Positions 44,187 to 57,612 of a stretch of DNA of 64,000 nucleotides are shown here, one piece after another. A program made the translations under genes and the position numbers. Under the pieces are notes generated by a model. That model made no database searches. It saw nothing but the letters and a program-made list of their open reading frames with translations, and had not been told where the DNA came from. The stretch covers positions 13,537,903-13,601,902 of the forward strand of contig JAJEKV010000027.1 in the NCBI GenBank assembly GCA_021234155.1, read 5' to 3'. Source of the DNA: Isoetes taiwanensis. Lineage: Eukaryota > Streptophyta > Lycopodiopsida > Isoetales > Isoetaceae. The first letter of the stretch is position 1. Each line of letters begins with the position of its first letter.

Positions 44187-44930
44187 TTCTATTTGAACAC
44201 TTGATAATTGTTGGTTAAATCCATCTGCCCTCGCCCTAGTCCTATCAAAGAACCGCCATGGCTTATGCCAGCGAAGGGTGCAGCTGTGGATGGAGAGCAC
44301 CTGGGACTCCTGTGTCCCATTTGAGCTTCTCCACCTTATCTCGGCCGCAAAGCAGTGGACCTTTACAACCAACATGGAGGCTCATCCCGACATAACTTCA
44401 TTTCTTTGAGCTCACCCAAGAAAAATGGTCCCCTAATGCCGCAATTCGGTATGGCTTATCCCATGCCTCCCCCATTCCTCAAAGACATACTCATGCAATG
44501 CTAGGGTGATGACCTATCGCAGAGAGGATGTTACTCTTTGAGTATTCAAATGGCCGCCAGCCAGTTTTACTTCCCATTCTCCTTCAACTTACGCCGCCAG
44601 ACTTATATTTTTGAGGTCCACTTTGCTTTGGCTTACCTTATGACCAAAGCTGGGGTCGACTCCACTCCATTGGCAAAGGTACCTATTCTTGACGCATCCC
44701 AAAAGAAAGATGAATCCATAAGCCATACGCATTTCCCAACCGCTAGGGCAACTCGGGCCAATCCACACCCATGCCCCTGACTCGTGAGTCAGCAGTTCCG
44801 GGCCACGGATGATGGACTCCTCACGATCTCTTCCTTCAAGAGCACCGCCACCGGGATGACATCCGTGGGCGCATTCATGGCCACAGCCGGGACCCCCGCT
44901 ATGAGGAAAGCATACAATACGCTAAGAAAA
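44187..44930 (+). pseudogene. Coding-like remnant of unknown family
   Basis: Consecutive plus-strand pieces read as ordinary protein. First comes QLWMESTWDSCVPFELLHLI followed by SAAKQWTFTTNMEAHPDITS up to a stop near 44407. Then comes the 80-codon frame 44538-44780 with YIFEVHFALAYLMTKAGVDS, then SFKSTATGMTSVGAFMATAG to about 44930. Composition and codon-like texture differ from the surrounding AT-rich DNA. The repeated stops suggest a decayed transposable-element protein (gag-like or plant-mobile-domain-like), but I cannot assign a family. Confidence 0.3.
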
Positions 44931-47900
44931 GTTAGCTAATACTATCGCTAAGCAGGATTTTATTGATTTTTCTACCTCCCCGAAAATTCCCCCATTGTGA
45001 CATCTCAAAGCATAGCTTTCAGTTATAGGTTCCATCCTAAGATCTAGAAACCTGGCCGTTTGGGAACCTAACCTATATGATGCTCCCATCAGAGCACACA
45101 CGGAAATCCCTCCAGCTGGCAAATAATACTACCTTCATAAAAGGCCCCCTCCTGTCACCTCCTGACTAATTTGTGATGACAAGTGTCCGTGAAGGACACC
45201 TGAGGTGTCATTCGCCCCAGCCTTCATAGGAATCCTATATGGCGAAGCCTACATACAAGATTAGCACTGGTACAGTCAATACGCCACTAATGCATCGGTG
45301 GCCTATCATCATCCATAAGAATGCAATAGAACACCAACAACATAACAAATGAAAATGCATCATAAATATGGGCTCTAATCTTGCTCAGATCACTCATGGC
45401 ATCAACTCCGAGAAGGCCAAGGCCTCCGATAATGCCAGACGGAATCATAACATCGGCATTGGTCGCATGGAACAGTCGGCTAGTAAAAGTTGGCAGGGAA
45501 CACAAGAGAATACGCTGGTCACCACAGACATGTGCCGGCCTGCATATACAAACAGTGGACTGGCTCCGTGATTGCGGGCAAGCGTATCACACAACCGACC
45601 GCAGAGAAGCGTTGGCCAAAAAGGAGGCGCCGAATCAGAAGATGGGGCGGCGCATCCGTGGGGCTGGGACTGGGGTAGAAGCGTGGGTGCAGTGGGAAGA
45701 TTGGGCAGGATTGGAGTCGAAGTCGGGAGGTGGATTGGACCGAAAGTGATCCGATCACTGATCAAGGAAAAAGCTGGGTGTATGACAGCTGTTCCAACCC
45801 CATGCTTGGCCGCCTGGATTGAGAGGTAAACAAAGATTTGATCCTTGCTATTATCATTTATCAAGGGTAATGAGCCAGTAAAGAAGATGGCGCGTAATTT
45901 GCATTAACCTACTCTGAATAGCACCGGTGGATATTTGTTGGAGAGATTGACTTAAATCGGTGGGAAGGCTAGAATCGCGCAAGCCTTTAAAGGTGGAAGA
46001 TACAAACTCCGGGAGGCTTGTAGACCCTAAGTAGCTTGCTAAGGCGAAGATGAAGTGGAAAAGGTAAAGAGCCTTGCATCTGAAAGCATTAAAACCAAGT
46101 GGTAAAAGGAATCCCGTAGTGAAAAAAAAACTCCATTCCGCAGCAGGTTAGAAGAGAGAGAGGAAAGGGCAAGAGCATCATCACGCGTTTAGCTAAGACC
46201 CGAAGTACTTGAACACCCGACAAGACAGCAGCCAGATATGTGGATATACTTGTTAGAAAGGTATGAGGAGATAACCTCCCTCCCCAGATCGATGTCCTAG
46301 AGATGAGATTGCGCATCTCTCAGTAGCATCGCAAAGGAGACAAAGTGCAAGATATTCGGAAAATTCGTAATTCTATTCCATGACTGAAGGAGCCGCGCAA
46401 AGATACCAGAAAGTGCTGTGCACGCCATGTAAGAGCGAGCATTTCGCTGTAATTTGCCGGCTATGTTGCTAGGATTAATCTAGGCGCATAGCCAAGACGC
46501 GCTTAGATGAGGCCATTGCGCTTAAGTAAGAACTCCAATTGGAGTGTGGAGTTGGTGGTATGTGAATAAATTCAAAAGCGGTGGTGCAAAGCAAATGGAG
46601 CGGAAGCAGCAGCGAGAGGTTAGGCGAGTCACCCCGCTTAGCTCTTGTATACAGAGAAAGGGACGCGGGTCGTGGAAGAGGCCGAGGAAGGGAAAACATA
46701 CAGTTGTTATGGATGAAGAATGGTACGGTATAAAAAGCAAAAATCCCAATAGAGGGAAATAGTTTGAGGACGCTGGACGCGGATCGCACGGAGAGTAATG
46801 CTCGTACTTCGGTGGCGAAAAGGGTTTTAAAGAAGCCGAGCGCGAAGACGCAAATCCAAAGCAAAACCGGGCTCTGAGCATTACTAAATAGACTGTAGAA
46901 GTAAGTAAAATTTATTTTGCTATCAATGTGTTGTAAATGTTTGTAAACGCAATTGTAAGAGATCGAAGGCTGTCTTAACTTTTAGATTCCGGAGGAGCTG
47001 AAGTCTCCGTGAATTCCAATGAATTCGTACTTAAAAATCTTGAATCTATCAAGAGCCGCCGTAACGGTAAATACCGGGCAACGGTAGGCCGAAAGCGTAG
47101 GGTAATACCTGACAAAGGAGAATTAGAGCTGCAAAATCGGGAGGGAAGCAAGAAAGTTCTCACTGCATTCCATACTTTGTATCGAAATGCTTTTAATTTG
47201 GTATCCGGCCGCAAACATTGTAGATAATGTATCTGATTTGGTATTCGGGCCAAGTATGGATGCAAATTTATAAAATGGAGTTAAAATATTTGAAGCTCCA
47301 AAGCAAAACAAAACTTATTTCGCTTGGATCTAAAAAGTATCAACAAAGCTCAGCTTATGAATGGCCTTGGTATCTGTGGTATTTGAGGCTAGTATAAATT
47401 TTATAATGGATCCAAAGCAAAGAAGCACATGAATTGCTGGGATGGTTTGGTTTTTAGTGATTCAGATCATGGAATATGTGAAGCGCAAGAAAGGTTCGGT
47501 GTTGCATCGAAGCTGCCTTTGAAAATACAAGGCCAGAAAAACGCGGTATTTGAAAATTGGAATTAATTCATTCCAAGGCGTTAAGCCTCGGAGGCAACCA
47601 TACTTTCTTTGCCACATTTATATTGATGATGCTAATTAGGCGCATCTGCAAGTATTTCCTTAGATCAGCGACCATGTGTTCAATGCCTTCAAACCTTTCA
47701 TCGCAAGTAGAGCGAAAACGCCACCGCATGTAAAATGCTTCTGAGGACGGATCAATGGAGAATATACATCGATGGTTTGGTAAGAATTCCTCGCTGGCCC
47801 ATGGAATCAATGTAAGACAAAGATGTACATACTGCACAATGCTAGTACATAGTTACGAAACAAAAACTAAATGAAAACGTATGCAGTCATTTCCTTTTGA

Positions 47901-50900
47901 AACGTGGAAAATGAAAAACGGCAAAAAAACGCAAGTGCGTAAAAGTACTCAAAAAGATACGTAATAGGTCACTTAACAAGAAAATGCTACACTCTACTCC
48001 GCCAAAAACAACATAATAAGAACTCTTGTAGTCAGTACAAGAATAACTAACATAATTGAAAATGTTTACATAATTGAAAACAAGTTTATATATGATAGTC
48101 GAGCCCTATATACTTAAAGACCAACAATAGTTTAAAAACCAACAATACTCTACAACAATACTTGGAAGGGGAGCACAGTGCCCATACTACATTCGTGATG
48201 CTTAAAATCTTAATCCCGTGATATTACCTGATAATAAGTGATATTATTTTTTCCCTAAGGGAAATAGCCATACAAAAGCAAGATGGCTATTGCTAGAATG
48301 GGTCGACGGTTCATAGTCCCGCTTGTTAAACTGTAATGGTCATGGGACATTTTTCATCAAGCAAGTGAGCACCATTGGAAAGCATTTGTCCCTATTCGCA
48401 ATGTGGTGTTTCTCCGCTATGCCTTTGAAATTGAATGGCAACCTATCACGGGCAGCTCTTCTTCTAGCTACGTATACTAGCGCCCCTCGGGCCACCTTGT
48501 GTTGGATGCATCTCTACACGGAGTAATGGGCTGCAAAAAGCAATGGCCCAAGTGACCGCTAATGACTCGGGCCGGGACGTGGCCGCGGGTTTGGAGGAGC
48601 AGGCAAAGAAATGAGAAACATGTGCACGAAGTTTAAATCAGTGGAAAGCATGTGGGTAAGTACTTCCAGCCCCAAGATCCTACATATTCTATCAAGCTAT
48701 ATATAGCAGATGAAGCAGAGGATTTGGATCATTATGATTCTAAGAGAAGCTCCTGGAGAAGCACAGCCCGCTAGTTTTATATGACGTAAATTCCAAATTT
48801 CAAACACACTTCCAAATGTAGATAACCGGGCGAAAGAACTCACCTTGCCAAATGTAGAGATCTTAAATCTGGAATCCATCCAAGAATGCGATTTGAGCCG
48901 CTACCGACCGCTTTTATGTTTGCCTGTGCTTCATTGAAAACTAAGAATAGAGGGTTTTTTACCGGTTGTTGCTGAAACAAATTGCTTTTAGCCGCCGGTG
49001 ACAAAAACGGATTTCAACGCTTTAACATGCTTACTTTTCGCCGCTGTACACCTGGAAAACGCCAAAGAGGAAAATCCATTTTAAGAAAAACGCCAAAACG
49101 CCATTTCCGTAACTGGGCGGTCAAAGAGAACGGCGGCGTAACGGAAAAATCTTAACTATCATGAATGCAGCCAGATGCATGCCTTTCAAACCATGCAAAA
49201 GTTTTGCCAAAACTATTTATGTGGGGAGAAGCCGCTTGTGGCTGCATGCTATATACAAAATTGGCTCTACAAATGTAAGTAAAGGAGGAGTACCTAAGAG
49301 ATACATGGGGTAGGCAGTGAAAGATAAATCGCGCTCAAGGCCCTAAACATATATGGGATGCCTCTAAGTATATGCCAAGAGCGAGAAAAACTTGGATAAC
49401 AGATCATCTCTGCATACTTTTTGGTAGGGGTATGATGAAGAAGTCAATGGGTATAGATTATATGACCCATCACGCTGGAAGATTCATAATAGCGTAGGAT
49501 GCTGTGTCTACCGGCGCGCTGCTATACAACAGGAAAGATCTTGACAAGTTAGAGAAGAAAGAGCGGATACTCGTAGAGGCTATAGAAGCGATGTTGATGC
49601 AAAATGCCAGTGTTATGAACAAAAACATGAATCTTGGACATGGAGGAACCGGATGAAGTGTATGAGGTTATAGAGGTGTTGCGCGCGCCTGTGCCTAAGA
49701 AGCGCGGCATGGGAAAGTGTATGAGGCTATAGAGGTCATATAGTGCACCGCATGCCAGATGAAGGGTGGTAGAAAGCATGTTGTAGTGAACAAAAACGCG
49801 GCATTTTAGCACAACAACAACACCCTCATTAGCTAAGTGTGGTAGGGAACTACCGAATTTGTAGTGGAGAGGCAATATTTCAAATAATATACACATGATT
49901 ACTTATTCAAAATTTTGTCCTTTCCTATTCAAAGAATGTACACGCATCATCATTACTTCCCTCAAAAACTCCTCCTCGGGACACCACGCTTCTCCCTGCA
50001 GCATCCGGCAAAGACCATTTCCTTGATTCTTAACTCTTCATTTCCCCTTCAAAAACTCGGATCACGCCCCTTTAATCCTAAGACCATCGACTCAATTTCA
50101 TTTTCCCTGCATCCTCGCTGACCAGCCTCCCTTGGTCCTGTAAGAAGACTACTTCCTCGACAAGGGGGCAAGAAGACTGATCACGAAATGCAGGCTCTTC
50201 GATCATACCGGGAAAATGCCGTCGGGATACATACAGTACCTACAAGAAAAATGTACAGTAAGAAAAGCATACTACACAAGAAGAAATCGAACCGCTTGGG
50301 GACCGAAAGCATAGGAAAATCCACTTACAGGGTTGCATTCTAGATTCGATGCCCATGATTCTCCTTGTTGAATATTGTTTTATTTCATCATGCAAAAGTT
50401 GAAGAATCCGGAAAGCAAGGAGAGGTATAATGAATATATGTGCCTTTACAAAAAAATCACAAAGTAGTGTGCCCGGGAGGCATGGCCTCACAGACAGGAA
50501 TAAGGCGTATTACCTCTACCAAAGGAAAAGAAATAAACCGGCAAATGCTTAAGAGAAAATATTGTCCTGCTCTCCGGCCCCAACGAAGAGGAAGCATGCA
50601 AGCATTTCAAATAGGTGAGGAAGCAGAGCAACATGCTACGAGATGTTTCCTCTTGAAATACGTAGGCCACAATTCAAGCCTCAAGCCGTAGCAAGAAGAA
50701 TCTCTGGGAAAATCAAAAAATAGGTAATTTTCAACCCTCTCTTCTTCTCCGGGAACTACCTTATATGATGTAATTTAATATTGGAACTATTATTTTCAGC
50801 TAGTCAGTCTAGCAAGCTTCTGAATAACTGTGTACACCACTTACTTCTTTCCATTTGCGCGCTTGTAAGTTAAGTGCAGGCAGGAAAATTCCAGCCGCTT

Positions 50901-51069
50901 AGTTTCCCCTGTTGTGGTGGATAATTTGGGCCTGGCCAGTATGTAGCTCCAAATGTGTTACATAGTGACAGTCATATGGTGCCAATTATAAGTAATAATG
51001 TAGTTTTGTATATGTAGTGTTAGCTATATAGTACCAAACGTGGTACCTCAATAGTGAATTGGCTTCCTA
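44931..51069. other. Intergenic, no gene recognised
   Basis: Overlapping frames at 45381-45864 on both strands mirror each other through GC-rich low-complexity DNA and are not credible as genes. The frame at 47009-47227 (72 codons, Lys/Arg-rich) is unassigned. A CpG-dense stretch with repeated AACGCCA lies at 48975-49150. AAGTGTATGAGG.TATAGAGG recurs near 49655 and 49714. Confidence 0.4.
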
Positions 51070-51480
51070 CGCGTTTCTATACTTAGTGTCATATGTGATG
51101 TTAGATGGTGATACTTGTGAATGGTGGATTGTCCGCCATATGTGGTGCCAATCGCTATAAGTAAATATTGCACCACGCCATCTGGGCATATGGGGGTGGT
51201 GGATGCCCGCTGGATGTGCAGGTGCCTTCGCGTACTGCGGTGCCAAGCATGTGGTGTTTAATGGCACCAATTATGGACTATACTCTTTTGCACCCAGCGG
51301 TGTTCCGGACGCCATTTGTGGTGCTGGGCGTCGATTAAGTATGTGGTGCCTTGGGTGCATTAGAAATATATGTGCGGCATGCACGTAAACCTGGGTGCCA
51401 TGGCATGCCACCTTTCACATGTAGAATATGATGCCATTTGGTGGCGCAAAGTTTGTCATGATGGAATTTGTGGTGTGTAA
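51070..51480 (+). repeat. Irregular cluster of TGTGGTGCC-type motifs
   Basis: GTGGTGCC or GTGGTG with close variants recurs many times (for example near 51139, 51250, 51318 and 51343), often followed by AAT or AAG. Spacing is irregular, so this is a motif-rich or highly degenerate array rather than a clean tandem repeat. Confidence 0.5.
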
Positions 51481-54400
51481 AGTGGCTCAGTTAAAATGGT
51501 ACTAACTTTAGATTACTTCAGCTTGAATTCAACAGACAAATTTGTGAGAATGGATCAACTCTACAAGAAGTGATTCGCTAGGAAGGCAAGGCTGCAAACT
51601 TGTGATCAAGCCCGCAGTGCTAAGCAAATGAAGGTTCAAATAAACTTGAGTTCCGTGACCGAGAAGATGAATAAAGATTTAAAAAAATGGGAAGGAAATG
51701 ATTAAGGATAAACCAAGTAAGTCGCGGTATGCCAAGATACGTAGCTTCAGTGAGTCAAGGAAAACGTAGCTATACTGTAATCCTGGAGAGCAAGCAGACA
51801 AAAAAGCGGAGCTTAATCACTGGCCGTGGGAAGGTATTGGCCAGTCAAAGTATTGAAAGTGCCTGAACCAAGGTTAGAGGTTTCTCATTGGCCTTGCAAG
51901 GGACCGCTCTTCCTTTATTTGTCTTGATCCACTACTCTTAATCTTCCTTATAAAAGCCAGCACTATTGCAGTGGCTACGTCCACTCGCGGCAAGATCCCT
52001 CCAAAGGGATGGGGAAACCACTACTCAACTTTGATTGGCTCAAATGCACCACCACCATCTTCCATATGTCTCAAGCCAAATTTCTCTTGATGTACCTCTT
52101 CCATAACAAAAATTCCTCGCTATATAATTGTATTCTCATTGACAAATTTTATGCTCACTTTGCAGGATTTGTAATCTCCATCGCTGTATTGTGAATTAAG
52201 TCATGAATTTTCTACAAAGATGGGTAAGGTACAAGCCTTAGGTGAGTATAGGAGGATCAAAAGCAATCCCCTGCTAAGCTACCCAGGCACTCATGTGTGT
52301 AGCTAGTTTACATGCTAAGAGCCCCATGTAAGGAATACAGCACTAGGGATTTCTAAAGTGGACTTCCTAATCTTCCACCGGCTTAGTCTCAGTTTTGAAA
52401 ACCCTGCTTTGATGTATCTAATTTAATTCTAGGATGGAGAGTTTCCTACCATTTTTAGGTGCTAATTATGCTACTCAAGTGTGGTTCCCCAAAGGGAGGC
52501 AAGCCCTACATAAAAACAAGATAGCAATCTTCTGTATCCCGGCTTGGGTCTCTTTCCATCCCCGCTACAATCTTATTGTCCTCATGACAGGGATCTAAAG
52601 TGCCCCTGACAGATCAGCCGCCTACCTTAGGCACCTCTTTAGATATATATATAAACAGGAACATCAAAGAAAAGAGAGTAAAAGTCCTGAGCTTAGCGTT
52701 AAAACTAAAAGTATAGTTACACCACAATTGTGATTCTAATTCCGTGTTTGCGTAGAGCATGCTAAAGCCGCTACTAATTCAGGTCTAATCGCTCATATTG
52801 GTGGCAGGCAAATGATCTTGTGAGTCCATATATAGCACACCAAAAGGGGAATTATTTTCTACCCTCAAAGGTAACCAAGTCTTGTTTGATGGGTAATTGG
52901 GATATGTAGCTTACTTCTTCATCCCTACTTTGTAGGAGTATATAGGAGGTACAATGTGGTCAGGTACAAAGAGACACTCACACCCTCCAAAGTTATCAGG
53001 ACACAGATAGAACCCTGCAAATCAAGATGCATCAGTTACAGTAGGAAACCCTGGACAAATCAAGATGTCAACAACCAAGAGGGTGATCAGTCGTTCCAGA
53101 GGGTGTTCAAATCACCAACAACAATCTACCGTGATCAGATGACAAGCTCATGCTCCACAACTAAATCTGCCAAACCAAAGCAGAGATGCATCAAGCTATG
53201 ATCTCAACAAACAGTTTCTCAGGAATGTAAGTCAAAGGTGTAACTTCCAACCTTTGTGTCCTGCCTTTAATTTGACCATAGTTACCAAATCAGCAATTTT
53301 GGGTACCTGGAAGGTTCCTGCAGAAAAGTAAGAGCAGTAATTCCAAGCAAAAGACACCTCCAAGACATTCTCAAGCAGAAGTTTCCAGCCCCTCGGGCAC
53401 GCAAGAGATGAAGGCTTCCACCGCACTGCCAGGGTGCCTGCCGCAACCTCGGGCCCATGTATATCACTACACATGCCGCCTCCAACCCTTGTTTTACTAC
53501 AAATGGAGTTCTAGAAGTTATGATTAAGAGCCGTGGGCCAGCCGCCCACCTCAAATAGTTGGTGTGTGTTGTTCACAATTTCTAACAGAACTTAAGCATG
53601 GGTGAAAATTCAGACCAAAGAAATGAAGCTCATAGATTGAAAATGCAATTTCATATAGCACTTTGGTCCAAACTCGCAGTGCCTAAAAACTTGAGAGAAT
53701 CATAGTTATGAGCATTGATGAAACATGGTTGTTAAAATTCAAGTTCATATGGAATCGTGATCAAGTACCAACAGCAAATTTTATTTAACAAAGTTGGAAA
53801 AGCCAATTTTTGAAGTAATCTCAAAAGGTACTTTTAATTTCCGTGTGTGTTTCAAAAGAAATCGCTTCTACTATTTATAGATGCCAGACATAAAGGGTAC
53901 CTTCAATGAGCTTAAACACCATGATATGTCCCAAACAAATTGAGCCCTCGGCTATAGTAGAGATGGTACCCCCTCATGAATGATTCTGTAAAGGTTTGGC
54001 TCTGTGGGTTTATTTTCAAGGTAGAAATGTGTAAAGTTGCGTCGAAGCAACAAATGTCAATATGTTTGACATTAATCGAAAGAGTCACTTGTATTAATAT
54101 GATGAAAAAACACATAGAACCCAAAGCCTAGAAATAGGTATATTGTGTATATGATGTAACCTCTCTCTCTCTCTCTCTCTTGACTTTTTAATATAAACAA
54201 AGTTTTACTCTTTCAATTGTTCATTTCTTGGCTATTTCCAATGTTCCTTGCTAGTTTTCTGGGGCCGATCTTCCATTTGTCGTGAATGTAAACTTAAGTA
54301 TACCCACCAAAGACGAGGATCGTGTTAAGAGCTTGAAGACATCCCACTCCAGAACACCTGCCACTCTGGAAGTGTTTAAAGGGGATGAAGAAAGAGCCTC

Positions 54401-55434
54401 TTGTGCTTGACTTAAGAGGCAATGTAATATTGGAGAAAAGTAGGGATTGTCTGTAAAGTGACAGATAGTCCATTTCCTTCATGAGGTGTTAGTAGCTCTA
54501 ATATAAACAACCTCGTGATTTTAAAGCCTCTCGTTGTTTCTAAATCATTCCTATTTTACAAGACCTTGACTTTAAGTGTGTGTATGTACCACTCAAAGAT
54601 CAAGCAGTTTTGATATGGAATGTAGGTTCCATTTCCCATGATCCGCCACTTATTTACATTACACCGCCGAACGAGCTTGCTTCAAAGGACAAACCAAACC
54701 TGAACCCTCAACTTGTACTCTCGAATGTATTATTCTCGCCATGTTATTAATTAAAGACTGACAGCGTTGTATGTCATTGCAGTCTTGGGAGGTCACCAGC
54801 TCTGTAAAGCCCATTTTGATACAAATTTAGAAATGTGCCAAGGCCCGCTGAAATTGGCCATGAAGTTGAGGATGCAAACACAAAATTCCCAAGCACCATA
54901 AAGCGCCACAAGAAAATTACAAGTTCCCCCACTCCGGCCCTCCTGATTGGCCGGGTCGTATGGTCCTCGCTACGTATATGTGTCTTTGTGAAAGTTGTGG
55001 CCTTATGGTAGACTTGGACATACTATCCCACGCAAGGTGAGTTCAGAATTCCAGTTAAAAGTAGCTACCTATCCAAATGTGTGAGGCCCTCGAGCATGTT
55101 TGCTTTCGCGGTGGTGTACCACTTCTAGTGGCGAAATGTTGGACATGCGCAGTAATGATGATTGATGTTGTAGCTACAAATAAGGTTCCAGTAATGAAGT
55201 TTCAGTTGATGATCAATGATCTTTTACTTGTAATCAATACATGTTTGTATTATTGCAACCAAAAGAGGTTATTCTTGTAACCTATTCTTTCATTGACACT
55301 CTAATGTACATTCTTGTATACTGTATACAATAGACTTTTTTCTCAATGTACTGTGAGTAACACTCTCGCGGAGTTCAAATCTCCAAAAAGAAATTGATGT
55401 GGACCAAAGATTCAGCGACAATGTGGTGATACAT
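51481..55434. other. Intergenic, no gene recognised
   Basis: Contains a (CT)10 microsatellite at 54161-54180. Frames such as 53282-53554 on the minus strand show no motif. Confidence 0.4.
54161..54180. repeat. (CT)10 microsatellite
   Basis: Ten uninterrupted CT units. Confidence 0.95.
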
Positions 55435-55640
55435 GTTTGATAGATGTGGTATAAACGCGTGGTGAATCATGTGGTGCATGTGGTGAATCACATGTGGGTG
55501 AATCATAGGTGGCATGTTGAGCCATTGGCATGTTGCAAGTTGGTAGCCTAGGTGGCATGTTGGAGCCTAGGTGGCATGTTTGGCTTCACCTTGGCATGCT
55601 GGTTTTAGGTGGCATATTTCTGCTTCACCTTGGCATGCTT
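55435..55640 (+). repeat. Irregular tandem cluster of TAGGTGGCATGTT motifs
   Basis: AGGTGGCATGTT recurs at about 55510, 55551 and 55570, with GTGGTGAATCA nearby and two copies of GCTTCACCTTGGCATGCT (about 55583 and 55622). This is a degenerate short-period array. Confidence 0.65.
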
Positions 55641-55959
55641 TTCTGAGTTCACACACCAACATGTTTGGTAGTAAGCTTCAACAACAGTTTCAACAATCAA
55701 TTCCCACACTAGCTAATTATAACTAAAAAAATTACTAAACAAGTGCCGCTTCCAACATAATATGATTGGTGTCCAAAAAAAAAAGAATGGTAGGTGGCTA
55801 CTTCGTGATAGATATTTTTTATTTTTATTTTTAGAAAATAAAATGGTCATTACTTAGTAATTATTCAGATCCTACTAAATCACACACACACATTAAGATA
55901 ATTAATGGTAACAAATCCTAAAAATCGTAGCCTCTCTACAACAACAACAACACCACTTC

Positions 55960-56459
55960 CCTACCAGCCTTTATATAGGCTTGCGTGGTTGTGAGGGAGA
56001 AATATCGCCCACCCTCCTGCAAATGCCTGGGGACGCCGGCCGCCGCTACCCCCGCCTCCCCGCCTCTTCCCTCGCCGCCCGGCCCAAGCGCCGCCTTGCT
56101 TACCTTGCTAAGCCTTTGGCAGGTCCTAGCCGCTATGGCATAGGATCGCGGACGCATTCCTTGCGGATGAGATGTCGAATCGCTACACGATTCTCCCCAC
56201 CCGAGAGAGTTCCCTTCAGCCTCTCGGAGTCACTCTCTCTCTTCGTGAGCAAAAGAGTATCTGCCAGAGTTTCTCGGAAGATTCCCTCTCCACTCTTTCA
56301 TTCATCCTGGCGTAGACTCTTCTGGGAGGAGGGAGGGGTTGATTCCAAGACAACATCCGGAGCGGCGAAGCAAGAGACCAGCTAAGGACTCCCGAAGAAG
56401 AAGACCTCGGGTTGTGCCATTGAAATGCCTAAGTGCACTTCACACCACGGAGAGTAAGT
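55960..56459 (+). promoter_or_regulatory. Possible promoter and first exon (GC-rich, TATA, donor site)
   Basis: TTTATATAGG near 55970 precedes a GC- and CpG-rich stretch (56030-56100) and a 134-codon open frame (55981-56385) rich in Arg, Ser and Pro. A consensus donor GTAAGT follows at about 56453. Together they resemble a plant promoter and 5' exon. No downstream exon or protein family was recognised, so the gene is hypothetical, and a chance CpG-rich patch is possible. Confidence 0.25.
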
Positions 56460-57378
56460 ACTAAGTATATGCAATTCAATTTTCACCCTTTTATAGGCTT
56501 CTAACTTTCTTTTACTTTTCATGTATTTTAGTTTGAAGTCCCAGGAAGCCATCGCTGTTTTTGTTATGATCATTCAACCACGTGCCTTTGTGCCTTTAGT
56601 TATTTTGAAAATACATACCATGCCCTTAGTGCCTCTCTTGATCCTACAATCTATGTCCTGGCTGTGCCCAGGCCCTTGGGGTAAATCCTGGAAACACAGC
56701 CTTAGTGCCTTGTAATATATGATGGTCTTAGTGCCTTTTTGTATATACAGCCTTGTGCCTCCTCGTAAGCTCTCTCTCAGGTTGTAATTCCCTCTCAAGT
56801 ATTCTGCTCGCTTTTAATCAATTGGTTTCAGCCACCTTTTATTATGCCTTCGCTTTAATCTGTGCCTTGTGCAAGTTTAATTCAGCTTTTAATCCAATGT
56901 TTATACCTTTGAATTTCTATCTTGGGCCATCTAAGTACAAATTTCCTCAGAATCAAGCATAAAATGAGAATGCAAAATGTGAAACTTCTAGGTGGCATGC
57001 ACATGTAAACGCCCCTTTCCCTCTTCTTCCTCAGCTTCATTCCTAAAAATCGCATGCAAAGCCCACATTTGCATCCCTTTATTCCCAAAAATCGCCTCCT
57101 CAAGCAGCCTCCATCCTCGGGCCTATCATCCCTGGGCCCCTCCTGTACCAATTCATTCCTCGCTACATCCCTTCACCCCTTCCCATTCCGCCTATCTCCC
57201 TTCACAGGCCAAGTTCACTGCACCCATGGTGAACACTATCCCCGCCCCATTTGCAGCCCGCCTCCCTTTTGCAGCCAAGACGGCCAATCCATGTCTTCCC
57301 CAAGGGAGGATCCGTGGTCTTCCTCCACCGTGAGGAGGCAAGGCCGCCTGCCATGTTGGTGGTTAAGTTCACCTGCAG
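56460..57378. other. Intergenic or intronic, no gene named
   Basis: 56570-56770 contains the word TTAGTGCC(T) several times, making a locally repetitive stretch. The overlapping frames at 56992-57434 are Pro/Ser-rich and mutually exclusive. Confidence 0.35.
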
Positions 57379-57612
57379 GGCACCAAAGAGGTGGAGAATA
57401 TCATGGATGCAATAGCCGCCTCATGGGTGCCTGAAAGGGTGGATGTGCAGGTTAAGGATGACGGTAGCTTGTACTCCCTCAAAATGAAGATGTGCTGCCT
57501 CAAGCAGGACGCCCTCCAGAGAGAGCCTCCTCCTCCAAGATACCCACCATTAGTTTATAGGATTTGTATTGTAACTCGTTTCAATTTCTTCTTTTTGGCA
57601 ATAGTCCGGTGA
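57379..57612 (+). CDS. Possible terminal exon of an unknown gene
   Basis: After an acceptor-like CACCTGCAG (ending 57378) the frame reads GTKEVENIMDAIAASWVPER, VDVQVKDDGSLYSLKMKMCC and on to a TGA at 57610. The first 50 residues have the mixed composition of real protein; the last 25 are hydrophobic and may be read-through. Upstream, other frames are also open through 57210-57360. I recognise no family. It could be the 3' part of the hypothetical gene with a promoter near 55.97 kb, or a relic. Confidence 0.25.
   Translation, partial: GTKEVENIMDAIAASWVPERVDVQVKDDGSLYSLKMKMCCLKQDALQREPPPPRYPPLVYRICIVTRFNFFFLAIVR

Noticed and set aside
45381-45864. Overlapping open frames of 85-139 codons on both strands
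   Set aside because: They mirror each other through one GC-rich low-complexity stretch and none shows a domain.
47009-47227. 72-codon Lys/Arg-rich frame
   Set aside because: Reads slightly protein-like but has no family resemblance and no flanking gene signals.
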